Source of the DNA: Bradyrhizobium sp. 149
Lineage (GTDB): Bacteria; Pseudomonadota; Alphaproteobacteria; Rhizobiales; Xanthobacteraceae
Assembly (NCBI RefSeq): GCF_023073915.1
Contig: NZ_JADPKK010000013.1
Coordinates: forward strand, 1-64,000
Reading direction: 5' to 3'
Length of the DNA stretch: 64,000 nt
Below the pieces are notes generated by a model, which worked only from the letters and a program-made list of their open reading frames with translations, was not told the DNA's origin and did no database searches. Positions within the stretch are counted from its first letter, which is position 1; each line of letters opens with the position of its first letter. Below, piece by piece: positions 1-7,456 of this stretch. The translations under genes and the position numbers were made by a program.

Positions 1-560
1 GGCGCAGGGAAGGCCGGGTGCCGGCTGGCACCCGCGGTCCGCTGCGCGAAAAGCACACGCAGGAAAACCGCACAGCAGCATACAGGTGTAGCCAATCACT
101 CGGCCTTCCCTGCGCAGTGGCTTTACGGCTTATGCCGTGCTCTCCCGGGAGCCGAGTTCGTTCTGGCCTCCCTCGCCCTCGCGAAAGTCACGGACACCGC
201 GCCGGTTGACGCGAATGCCGCTCCGCAAGAGCTTGACCGTAGCAACGACGGCCAGGACCACACGGTTTTGCCGTACGCACGGCCCGCCATTTCACCACCG
301 GTTTCGACGACTTTGTGCACGTTGCCGTCGACCTGGTGACGAGACGAACCTGACAGCGCCGTCCGTCCGCGCGACGCCTTGGGCTCACGGAGAGCAATCC
401 GCCCTGCCCTTAGCCTCGCGCCCGACGCTGCCGCGTCCACCGCAAGCCCGGCTCGCATATCGTGACGACGTACGATCGCCCCTCTTGGGTGAGCCGGGAT
501 GGGCGACACATACGCCAATTCCGAATTTCGGTAAAGTGAAATATTTTTGACGAGAGGGGT
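1..560. repeat. Probable multicopy Bradyrhizobium-type intergenic repeat, non-coding
   Basis: No convincing gene is present. Open frames exist on both strands, but all are arginine/proline/serine-rich with no recognisable domain, as expected of a GC-rich stretch read in arbitrary frames. The 3' part, around the A/T-rich run near 528-550 (a short palindrome ccgaatttcgg followed by gtaaagtgaaatattttt), resembles a sequence I remember seeing between genes in many Bradyrhizobium genomes. That is recollection, not a search result. The element lies downstream of the GH5 gene and may bound the polysaccharide locus. The left boundary is outside the window. Confidence 0.45.
2..115. repeat. 14-bp perfect inverted repeat flanking an 86-bp spacer
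   Basis: The sequence gcgcagggaaggcc at 2-15 is exactly complementary to ggccttccctgcgc at 102-115. The arms could form a long-range hairpin or be the ends of a small repeat element. The left arm begins at the window edge, so the repeat may extend further left. Confidence 0.7.
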
Positions 561-641
561 TGACGGAGCGGTGGGTGTTTTGCCCGACGGGTCTCGGCCC
601 GACACTCCTCCCGAGAAGCGAGTGGAGTCGGGGGCGCCGCT

Positions 642-1667
642 TCAACGCGACGGCGGCATCAGGGCGCGCAGGATGTCCGGCTTCCAGGCCTGGCGTGCGC
701 TGTCGAAGGCCGCGAAGTCGTGATCGAACTGCCAGTAAGCCCATGCCCAGCCCAGTCTGTCGGCACTTCTCGCCACGAACGACAGGTATCGCTGGCGACC
801 GTCGGATGGCGCACGCTCGTACACGCCGAACTCGCCGAGATAAACCGGGCGCTTCTCTTTCTCCGCCCAGGCGCTCATCTTCTTGAAATCGGCGGCAGCC
901 TTCGCTTCGTCGTCCGGGCTGCCCCAATCCAGGGGCCCGATCCGCGCAAACGTCGGAGACCACGGCGCGCCCTGATGGGTGAACTGTATCGGCGCGTAAT
1001 AATGAAACGTGACGATGAGATGCCTGTCGTCGGCCGGCAGAACCAGCTCGTCGACCGGGATCTCATCGGTGTTGAGAACGGCGGCAATGACCGGCCGTTC
1101 GGGATTGGTACGGCGGATGATGCCGAGACATTCATTGAGGAGCGAATTCCAGCCGGCGGACGTCATTTCGCCACCGGGCTCGTTCAACACCTCGAAGACA
1201 AGTGCCGGATATTTGCCGGCATAGCGCTCGGCGATCTGTCGCCAGAACGCCTTGAGCTTCTCGGCGCATTCGGAAACGTCGCGCTGGCAAAGGTGGGTGT
1301 CGTGCTCATCGACGATGGGGACGAGTTTCCTCGCGAGAACGTCCTCGATGACGGCGTCGAGCCGCCTCAGGACGATCTCGTCCAGGACATTCCCCGGGCC
1401 CATGAACTTGAAGCCGAAGAAATTGATCCTGACGTGCGAGAACCCGGCCTTCTTGATCGCGATCAGATTGTCCAGGCGAAATGGCGCGTTCTGGCCGCCT
1501 TCCCAGATTCCATCGTAGCCGAGAATGTTGATACCGCGACCCAGTTTTGGCGTGTCACGGGAGGCGGCCTGCTCGGCCGCGTGGGCGTGGGAGACCAGCG
1601 ACACCAGGAAAAACGCCGTTGCTGAAAGATTGAAGCTCCTCGGCCGACGAGCGCGTATGGCGGTCAT
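642..1667 (-). CDS. Secreted glycoside hydrolase family 5 (cellulase-like endoglycanase)
   Basis: About 341 residues. A signal peptide with a hydrophobic core at roughly residues 14-30, ending in AHA-AEQ, predicts export. The GH5 catalytic pair is visible: acid/base Glu163 in FEVLNEP and nucleophile Glu279 in YLGEFG, with an HYY motif near 222 typical of the substrate cleft. The start at 1667 was chosen because it precedes the signal peptide, has GGAAG upstream, and overlaps the stop of the polymerase gene as ATGA; an upstream in-frame ATG would mask the signal peptide. Glycanases in polysaccharide loci usually trim polymer length or free misplaced chains in the periplasm. Translational coupling to the Wzy-like gene supports that role here. 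The substrate is not known. Confidence 0.88.
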   Translation of the reverse strand: MTAIRARRPRSFNLSATAFFLVSLVSHAHAAEQAASRDTPKLGRGINILGYDGIWEGGQNAPFRLDNLIAIKKAGFSHVRINFFGFKFMGPGNVLDEIVLRRLDAVIEDVLARKLVPIVDEHDTHLCQRDVSECAEKLKAFWRQIAERYAGKYPALVFEVLNEPGGEMTSAGWNSLLNECLGIIRRTNPERPVIAAVLNTDEIPVDELVLPADDRHLIVTFHYYAPIQFTHQGAPWSPTFARIGPLDWGSPDDEAKAAADFKKMSAWAEKEKRPVYLGEFGVYERAPSDGRQRYLSFVARSADRLGWAWAYWQFDHDFAAFDSARQAWKPDILRALMPPSR

Positions 1668-2974
1668 ACTGCTTCCATTCGTAAAGACTGGAATTCCGTC
1701 GGTCGCACCGGTCTGCACGTCGCGAAGAAAAGCCCCACCAGGAGCACCGATGTGAACATCGTCGAACGAAGGAATGTCGTCTCCGTAAAATTGGTCTGAA
1801 AGCTGAGGACGACGAATCCGATGATGAGGGCACAGTGCGACCGGTCGATCGTGCGAGCGGAAATCAAATGGAGGATCTTGTGCGAGAACAGGAAGACGCT
1901 CGCGGCAAACAGCGTGTAGCCCAGAAATCCGGTTTCGATCAGGATCGCGATGTAGCCGCTGTGATAGTTATCGAGCACCCAGCCGTGGTTCTGCTCGAAA
2001 TAATCGTAGATCGACGGGACCGTCCAGAAGCCGTTGATGCCGAAGCCGAGCAGCGGCGCATCGTCGAAATGGCTTATCGCGTAGTGCCAGATGAAGGTCC
2101 GTTCGGTGAAATCGATACGCGCATCGCCGATATGGATGGCGTCATATCCCGTCGCATAAAAATACAGGATTAGAAGGCCGGCCAGAATGCACATGACGAA
2201 TGGCAGGACCGCATAGAGCCTCATGCAGCCGACCGACCACATCGAGGTCACGAGCATTGCGCAAGCAGCCAGGGCGACAGCGCCGGCGCCGCGCGATTCC
2301 GAAGCGAGGACGCATGTTGACGCCAGCAGGAATACGACGAGGAACGCCAGCCATCCTTGCCCCGTCATCTTTCGATAGCAGGCCAGGAACATCAGATACG
2401 CGCCGACGAAGCCGAGAGTCTGCTTGGATTCGTAGACGCCCTGCCATTGACCGTTGTGCATCCAGCTGTGGTCGATCCCGATGTCGGGCACGGCAACCGC
2501 ACAGACCGCCGATGCGGCGACCAATATGAAAAGCCCATGGGCCGTGGCTCTCACGATCTCGTCCAGGTCGACGCGCGTGACGAGACAGAATGCGCCGAAC
2601 GTCGTCATCGCAAGCGCCGCGCTCTTCATGATCGCTGCGACGCTCAGGCTGGACCAGAACACCGATACGATTGCGAAGGCGTAGAATGCGACCAGCGCCA
2701 CCAGATCGGGGTTGACCTGTAACCGCAGCCGCGGTTCCACGAATGCACTCGCGTAGATGAGGATCGCCCACATCAGAAGCGCGACGGCCTGCTGGAGAAA
2801 GCTCAGCTCCGCCGGCAGCAGCGCGGCGTTGAAGATGCCCATCGATGCGACCACGTTGATGGTGATCGAGCAGCCGATCGCGGCCCGGGCAATCCTCTCA
2901 ACGCCGACGCTGCGCGTCTTCCAGATCGCGCTCCCGGGTGTCCCGGAATCCACCTCGGTCTGCAGGCTGGCCAT
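1664..2974 (-). CDS. Wzy/ExoQ-like polysaccharide polymerase (O-antigen ligase family membrane protein)
   Basis: About 436 residues with roughly ten to eleven hydrophobic membrane segments and a large periplasmic loop near residues 290-340 carrying the HSGYIAILIETGFLG-type motif of the Wzy_C/O-antigen ligase family. Such proteins join lipid-linked repeat units into polymer at the periplasmic face. The start at 2974 is preceded by GGAAGG seven bases upstream. A much longer frame runs into the intergenic region, but its extra N-terminal residues are unlike a membrane protein. The stop overlaps the GH5 start by four bases, so the two are probably one transcript. Polymerase and ligase functions cannot be separated from sequence alone; the locus context favours polymerase. 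Confidence 0.85.
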   Translation of the reverse strand: MASLQTEVDSGTPGSAIWKTRSVGVERIARAAIGCSITINVVASMGIFNAALLPAELSFLQQAVALLMWAILIYASAFVEPRLRLQVNPDLVALVAFYAFAIVSVFWSSLSVAAIMKSAALAMTTFGAFCLVTRVDLDEIVRATAHGLFILVAASAVCAVAVPDIGIDHSWMHNGQWQGVYESKQTLGFVGAYLMFLACYRKMTGQGWLAFLVVFLLASTCVLASESRGAGAVALAACAMLVTSMWSVGCMRLYAVLPFVMCILAGLLILYFYATGYDAIHIGDARIDFTERTFIWHYAISHFDDAPLLGFGINGFWTVPSIYDYFEQNHGWVLDNYHSGYIAILIETGFLGYTLFAASVFLFSHKILHLISARTIDRSHCALIIGFVVLSFQTNFTETTFLRSTMFTSVLLVGLFFATCRPVRPTEFQSLRMEAV

Positions 2975-3199
2975 GAGATGACCTTCCTTAAGCGCGGTTA
3001 ATAATTTGCTAGCGCAGGTCGATCTCCACGCCGCCAAGCCGCTCCCGTGGGAAATTAACGGCTTGGTAACGATACGGGCGTTGCTCGAGCCATTAATGCA
3101 AATCACACGCCGCCGGTGTCTCGCCCGTAACGACCCTGCTATAAAGCACAGATCCGGCTCGATCGACCGTCCCGAGCTATCTGGTTTCCCTGGTTGCGC
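2975..3199. promoter_or_regulatory. Divergent promoter region of the polymerase and acyltransferase genes
   Basis: This 225-bp region drives the polymerase-GH5 pair leftward and the acyltransferase rightward. It is more A/T-rich than its neighbours and contains TTAA-type words at about 2998, 3055 and 3092. The 3055-3069 copy reads TTAA-N7-GTAA, one mismatch from the alphaproteobacterial CtrA site TTAA-N7-TTAA. No clear -35/-10 pair was identified. Confidence 0.4.
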
Positions 3200-4336
3200 A
3201 TGAACAGATCTAGCAGCACGTTCGACATCGCCATCGAGCAGGGATTCGACTTCCTGTCGCCGGACTACGCCGAGCTGTTCGACAACTCGGCAGCGACCGC
3301 GTTCCAGCATCCGCTCTGGCTGGATAGCCTCTACACCACGCTCGCGTCTCATGCAGGCGCAACTCCTCTGGTTGTCGTGGTCCGTCACCACGCGACGGGC
3401 GCCCTTGCGATGGTGCTGCCCTTGTTGCGGGTGCGGCGCGGTCCGATACGGACCGTCGAATTCGCTGACCTTCGTGTCTCCGACTATCTGGCGCCGGTAT
3501 GCAGCCCACAAATATTTAACGAGCTGCTGAAGGACGAGAGTGCGTGCGCAGAGATTAGGTGCCTCGTCCGCCCGTTCGATCTGCTCCGAATGACCAAGCT
3601 GCCGGACGGACGGCTTCCGATCGAGAACCTTCTGGCTACGCCTCGCCGCGTAGCGATGGACTCCAATGCCTACGCGACCGTTCTCGTCGCGCCGTTCGAG
3701 CAATGGCGCGCCAGTGCGATCGACCGTTCCTACCAGAAAGAGCTCGCAAAAAAATCCCGGCAGCTCCAGAAGAAGGGGGCATTGAGTTTCTCATGCTGCA
3801 GCGACAGTGCCTCCGCCCTCGACGCGCTGGACGTCATGAGGAAATTTCGCGGTCCGCGCTTTCAGGCACAAGGCGACGGAGATCTGCTCCAGCGCCCCGA
3901 ATATTACGGCTTCTATTCCGACGTGGCGCAGCGCGGCCTCGGCTCCTTTGTCCGGCTCTATGCCATGAAGATGGACGGCGATGTGATCGCCGCCGTGCTC
4001 GGACTCTGCCATCAAGGCAGCTTCCTCGTCATCATGAGCGCTTTCGACATTGCCGGATACAAGAGCCAGTCCCTGGGCGCGCTGATGTTCGAGCAGGTGG
4101 CGAGGGATTGCATCGAGCGCGGCGACCAGATGCTCGATTTCACCATCGGTGACGAGCCCTACAAGAAACTGTTCGGCGCGCAGCCTTCGCCGATGTGGGC
4201 GTTCACGCAGGCCGGCAGCACCGTGGGCGCCATTTCCTTGTTCGCACTGAAACAGGCGCCCTGGCTGAAACTGGCTGTCAAGCGAATGTCGGAGTTCAGG
4301 CTCCTGCCGACCCGCACCTCGACGCCGACGCGCTGA
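3200..4336 (+). CDS. FemAB/CelD-like GNAT-fold acyltransferase (BioF2-like), polysaccharide locus
   Basis: About 378 residues, soluble, with no signal peptide. The C-terminal half (about 180-345) has the arrangement of the acetyltransferase_6/BioF2-like family: a basic helix with KELAKKSRQLQKKG, then the RLYAMKMDGDVIAAVLGL strand pair, and the LDFTIGDEPYKKLFGA stretch that is highly characteristic of the family. Members of this group in exopolysaccharide operons are thought to transfer acyl groups to sugars or lipid-linked intermediates in the cytoplasm. Position among Wzx, Wzy and GumC homologues supports polymer decoration. A TTG six bases upstream (3194) is an alternative start. The acyl donor and acceptor cannot be read from the sequence. 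Confidence 0.82.
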   Translation: MNRSSSTFDIAIEQGFDFLSPDYAELFDNSAATAFQHPLWLDSLYTTLASHAGATPLVVVVRHHATGALAMVLPLLRVRRGPIRTVEFADLRVSDYLAPVCSPQIFNELLKDESACAEIRCLVRPFDLLRMTKLPDGRLPIENLLATPRRVAMDSNAYATVLVAPFEQWRASAIDRSYQKELAKKSRQLQKKGALSFSCCSDSASALDALDVMRKFRGPRFQAQGDGDLLQRPEYYGFYSDVAQRGLGSFVRLYAMKMDGDVIAAVLGLCHQGSFLVIMSAFDIAGYKSQSLGALMFEQVARDCIERGDQMLDFTIGDEPYKKLFGAQPSPMWAFTQAGSTVGAISLFALKQAPWLKLAVKRMSEFRLLPTRTSTPTR

Positions 4337-4366
4337 CCGGCGCGAGGCGCCGACTGGGTGCGGCTC

Positions 4367-5590
4367 TCAGGCGCGTAGCGCGCTTCGAACATGCGCGAGC
4401 CAGCCCGGCCGCATTTGATCGACCCGGTGAGTGATACTGCGCCGCAAGAAGTGCAGCCGCCGCCGCACGTCCCAGCCGATATCATTGCGGGACGTGAGCG
4501 CCTGCCGGAAGCGCGCCATCTTCAGCGATTGCTGGTCCGCCGCGTCCTTGTCGGGATCGGAATAGAATTCCGAAATCTTCGCCTTGCTCATGCCCTCGCT
4601 CATGAGCCAACGCGGCGCATATTCGGTGCAAAGGCGCTCGACGTCGACCAGCAGGCGGGCGACGCCCGTGCCCGCGGCCGGGCAATTGGTCTGGAACGCA
4701 TCGCCGATGAGCACGACGCCGGGCTGGAGATGTCCTTCCACGACGGACAGGTCCATCACCCAATTCTGCACCCGGTCGGTCACGTGGAAATCGCCAAGGT
4801 AAGGCTGCAATCCCGGCAGCAGGCGCAGAACCGTCGCTTCCGGCTGGCGGCGCAGCTCGCGCATGATCGGATCGGTCGGGTCGCGGAACATGAAGAGATT
4901 TGCCCGCATGCCGGCACGCACGGGAAACAGGCTGAGATAGTCGATGCCGTCCACCGTGCGCTCGCCGTAACAGGTCAGCGCCTCGAAATCGAACGGCGCA
5001 TTATCCCTGCGAGCGATCGTGAAGCCGAACGAAACCGAATGGCGCTCGGCCAGCACGCGCCGCTTGATGCCGAGCTTGTAGCCGAGAACGCCCGCCATGC
5101 CCGTGGCCAGCACGACGAGGCGTGCAGTTACGCGCCTCCCGGACGCGAGCTCGATGTGCTGGGTATCGTCACTGCAGTTGACGGAAGTGACCTCGTCGAC
5201 GATCAGGCTGGATGGATCAGGCAGCTGGCTGCGCGCCATGGCGACGAGATCGGCATATGGAAGTCCATAAGCACGGCCGACGCTGACATCGACCACCTTG
5301 CCTTCCCTGATATTGAGCACCTGATCATATCGGCAGGCCACATTGTCGAGCGCATTGAGGAAGCCCAGCTTGCGCAACATGTCCAGCTGATGGCCGCCGA
5401 TTTTCTCGACCCGGAACTCGTCCGGATAAACCGCGCGCTTGTCGATCAGAGCAACACGATGCCCTGCCCGCGCAAGCACCGCCGCCGCGAGCGAGCCGGC
5501 AAGGCCGCCGCCAACGATCGCGATGTCGGCGACGATCGTCGCGGTCGCTGATCCAGCGCTCGGCTCGGTCACGTTGCTATCCGCCGTCAT
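4367..5590 (-). CDS. FAD-dependent oxidoreductase (geranylgeranyl-reductase/halogenase-like fold) in polysaccharide locus
   Basis: About 407 residues. An N-terminal Rossmann motif (IVGGGLAGSLAAAVLARAG, about residues 23-41) is followed by an acidic/basic strand end LIDKR. A second FAD motif, GVVLIGDAFQTNCPAAGTG, lies near 300 and matches the GD motif of class A flavin monooxygenases and geranylgeranyl-reductase-like enzymes. No membrane segment is obvious. The start at 5590 has GGGAG eight bases upstream; an upstream in-frame ATG would add about 27 unconserved-looking residues. It shares a promoter region with the Wzx flippase gene. A redox enzyme is an uncommon member of such loci. It could modify a sugar, a lipid carrier or an unrelated substrate, and I cannot decide which. 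Confidence 0.8.
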   Translation of the reverse strand: MTADSNVTEPSAGSATATIVADIAIVGGGLAGSLAAAVLARAGHRVALIDKRAVYPDEFRVEKIGGHQLDMLRKLGFLNALDNVACRYDQVLNIREGKVVDVSVGRAYGLPYADLVAMARSQLPDPSSLIVDEVTSVNCSDDTQHIELASGRRVTARLVVLATGMAGVLGYKLGIKRRVLAERHSVSFGFTIARRDNAPFDFEALTCYGERTVDGIDYLSLFPVRAGMRANLFMFRDPTDPIMRELRRQPEATVLRLLPGLQPYLGDFHVTDRVQNWVMDLSVVEGHLQPGVVLIGDAFQTNCPAAGTGVARLLVDVERLCTEYAPRWLMSEGMSKAKISEFYSDPDKDAADQQSLKMARFRQALTSRNDIGWDVRRRLHFLRRSITHRVDQMRPGWLAHVRSALRA

Positions 5591-6055
5591 GGTCTGGGCT
5601 CCCACGGTCAACGAGGGTTGCACGTGCAATTCTCTCGCCTGATGTCGCATCGCAGGACCAAACGCGATCACTTCTCGATATCTCGGTTAATGCAGCAGAG
5701 GGCTGCCCGGCTCGACGAGATCCGGCACGCGCCTTGCTCGGGAGGCCCGGTAAATTCCGGTCTCCGACAACTCGGCGGCCATCCCCGGCGAGCCGGTCCG
5801 CATTCAAACGGCTCATCTCGCCTTCATTGGTCCTTCGATGCGGCGCTGCGCCGCCAAGCGATCGGGCTGCACTTTGCTCTATCTGGGACAATGGCGTCAG
5901 CGATGTTCCATAGTGAAGCAACAGGCATGGCCGCGACGTCGCGGTGGCGGGCAAGATCATGGAGCCGCCCATTAACACTCGCAGTTTTTCGGCATGCTAG
6001 GCTGTTGCCGGTATCGTAAAATGTCCCTCCAGGGGGAGTTGCCCGCTAAATTTCC
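5591..6055. promoter_or_regulatory. 465-bp divergent intergenic region, no gene seen
   Basis: The region lies between the FAD oxidoreductase (leftward) and Wzx (rightward). Short open frames cross it on both strands but have no domain, no good ribosome site and no codon bias. TTAA words occur near 5687 and 5973. No strong hairpin or sigma-70 pair was recognised. It presumably holds the two promoters. Confidence 0.4.
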
Positions 6056-7402
6056 ATGATCGAATCCATCGTCCAGTTCATGCGGCGCGACGTGACGCGC
6101 GGTGTTGCCGGAACCATCCTTCTCAAGGTTGGTAGCGGTGCGCTTGCCTTTGCGTTGTTCTCGCTGGCGGCACGAACGATGTCGCCCGATGGGTTCGGCA
6201 TCTTTGCGACCTGGCTTTCGGTGGCCCAGATGGCAGCGGTCGTCGGGCTGGTCGGCCAGGAATCGCTGCTGGTGCGATTTCTGAACGAGTATCGGGTGGG
6301 GAATCAACCCGATCTCACGAAAGGCGTGCTGCTATCGAGCTTCAAGATTTCCTCCGTCGCGATGCTGATCGCGATCGGCGCAATCGCGATCGGCGCGAAC
6401 ATCAGAGGCGCCTCGTGGCTGCTGGTTCTCGCGGTGTCGGCCTACACGGCCGTGAATGCGGGACTGATGCTTGGCAGCCAGATCGCACGCTCGCTGGTCA
6501 GCATTCTCATGGGAGAAGGAAACAGGGAGTTCTTCTGGCGCGTCAGCGTCGTGCTGTTTCTGCTCGCAATCATGTCCGGCCATCGGCAGCTCGATCCCGC
6601 CGAATTGATCGGCGTGATGACGATCGCCATGTCGGTCGGGCTGGTCGCACAGATCACCGCGATTGCGCGAGTTCTGCCGGATTTCCGCGGCACGGCGGTG
6701 CGTTCCGAGACGTCGCGCTGGAGATCGAGCGCGCTCCATTTCTGGGTCGCGTCGATCCTCGAAGCCGCGAACCAGTATTTCGACGTCATTCTGGTCTACT
6801 GGATGCTGGACCCGGCAACCGCCGGAATTTATTTTGCCGCTTCGCGCCTGGCCAACATCTTCGCCATGCTGTCGGCTGCATTGTACAGTTTTGGCGCGCG
6901 GCGGCTCCCGTCACTGTACTTCAGCAAGAACCACGAGGAATTCGAGCGAACGTTGCGGCTCATGGCGGAAGTGACCGCGTTGTGCGTGGTCAGCGGACTT
7001 CTCCTGATCTGGATCGGCGGTCCCCATCTTCTTAACCTGTTCGGACCGCACTTCGCCGCGCAGCACTGGGTCCTGATCGTGCTCGCGATCGGGACTGCGT
7101 TCCAGGCGGCGGGCGGTCCGTCTGCGGCGATATTGCAGCTGACCGGCTATGAGCGCGAGTACGTCCCGGTCATCGCCGGGAACGTGGCACTGCGGCTGGT
7201 CGGATTTCTCGTCCTGATTCCCTGGCTCGGCGTTCTTGGCGCTGCGATCTCGGCCACTGTTTCGCTGGCGCTCGCGACCATCGTCCTCAACATCCTCTGT
7301 CGCCGGCGAACCGGGGTCGACCCTTCGATTCTGGGCCTTCTGCGCTTGTCGGCATCGAAGCCTAGCGCCTACGCGATCCGGGGCGCGGACTCCGGCGAAT
7401 AG
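6056..7402 (+). CDS. Wzx-type polysaccharide flippase (MOP superfamily)
   Basis: About 448 residues with 12 or so predicted membrane segments spread evenly along the chain, the pattern of the polysaccharide synthase/MATE-like MOP family. The N-terminus (residues 15-40) has the family pattern of a short amphipathic lead followed by a helix containing SLAARTMSPDGFGIFATWLS, equivalent to the LxxxxLxPxxYGxxA signature. It would move undecaprenyl-linked repeat units across the inner membrane for the nearby polymerase. The start at 6056 gives the normal N-terminus. It is transcribed alone, converging with the GumC-like gene, with 54 bases between their stops. Confidence 0.88.
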   Translation: MIESIVQFMRRDVTRGVAGTILLKVGSGALAFALFSLAARTMSPDGFGIFATWLSVAQMAAVVGLVGQESLLVRFLNEYRVGNQPDLTKGVLLSSFKISSVAMLIAIGAIAIGANIRGASWLLVLAVSAYTAVNAGLMLGSQIARSLVSILMGEGNREFFWRVSVVLFLLAIMSGHRQLDPAELIGVMTIAMSVGLVAQITAIARVLPDFRGTAVRSETSRWRSSALHFWVASILEAANQYFDVILVYWMLDPATAGIYFAASRLANIFAMLSAALYSFGARRLPSLYFSKNHEEFERTLRLMAEVTALCVVSGLLLIWIGGPHLLNLFGPHFAAQHWVLIVLAIGTAFQAAGGPSAAILQLTGYEREYVPVIAGNVALRLVGFLVLIPWLGVLGAAISATVSLALATIVLNILCRRRTGVDPSILGLLRLSASKPSAYAIRGADSGE

Positions 7403-7456
7403 CCGTCGATTCAATCAAGGCAATTGCACGGCTCGGCAATCCGTTGCCGGGTGGCG

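Noticed and set aside
123-605. Open frames on both strands in the opening repeat
   Set aside because: No domain, no good ribosome site, and composition of random GC-rich reading.
5577-5978. Minus-strand frame upstream of the FAD oxidoreductase
   Set aside because: Low-complexity content, overlaps the real gene start, and the gap is better explained as promoter DNA.
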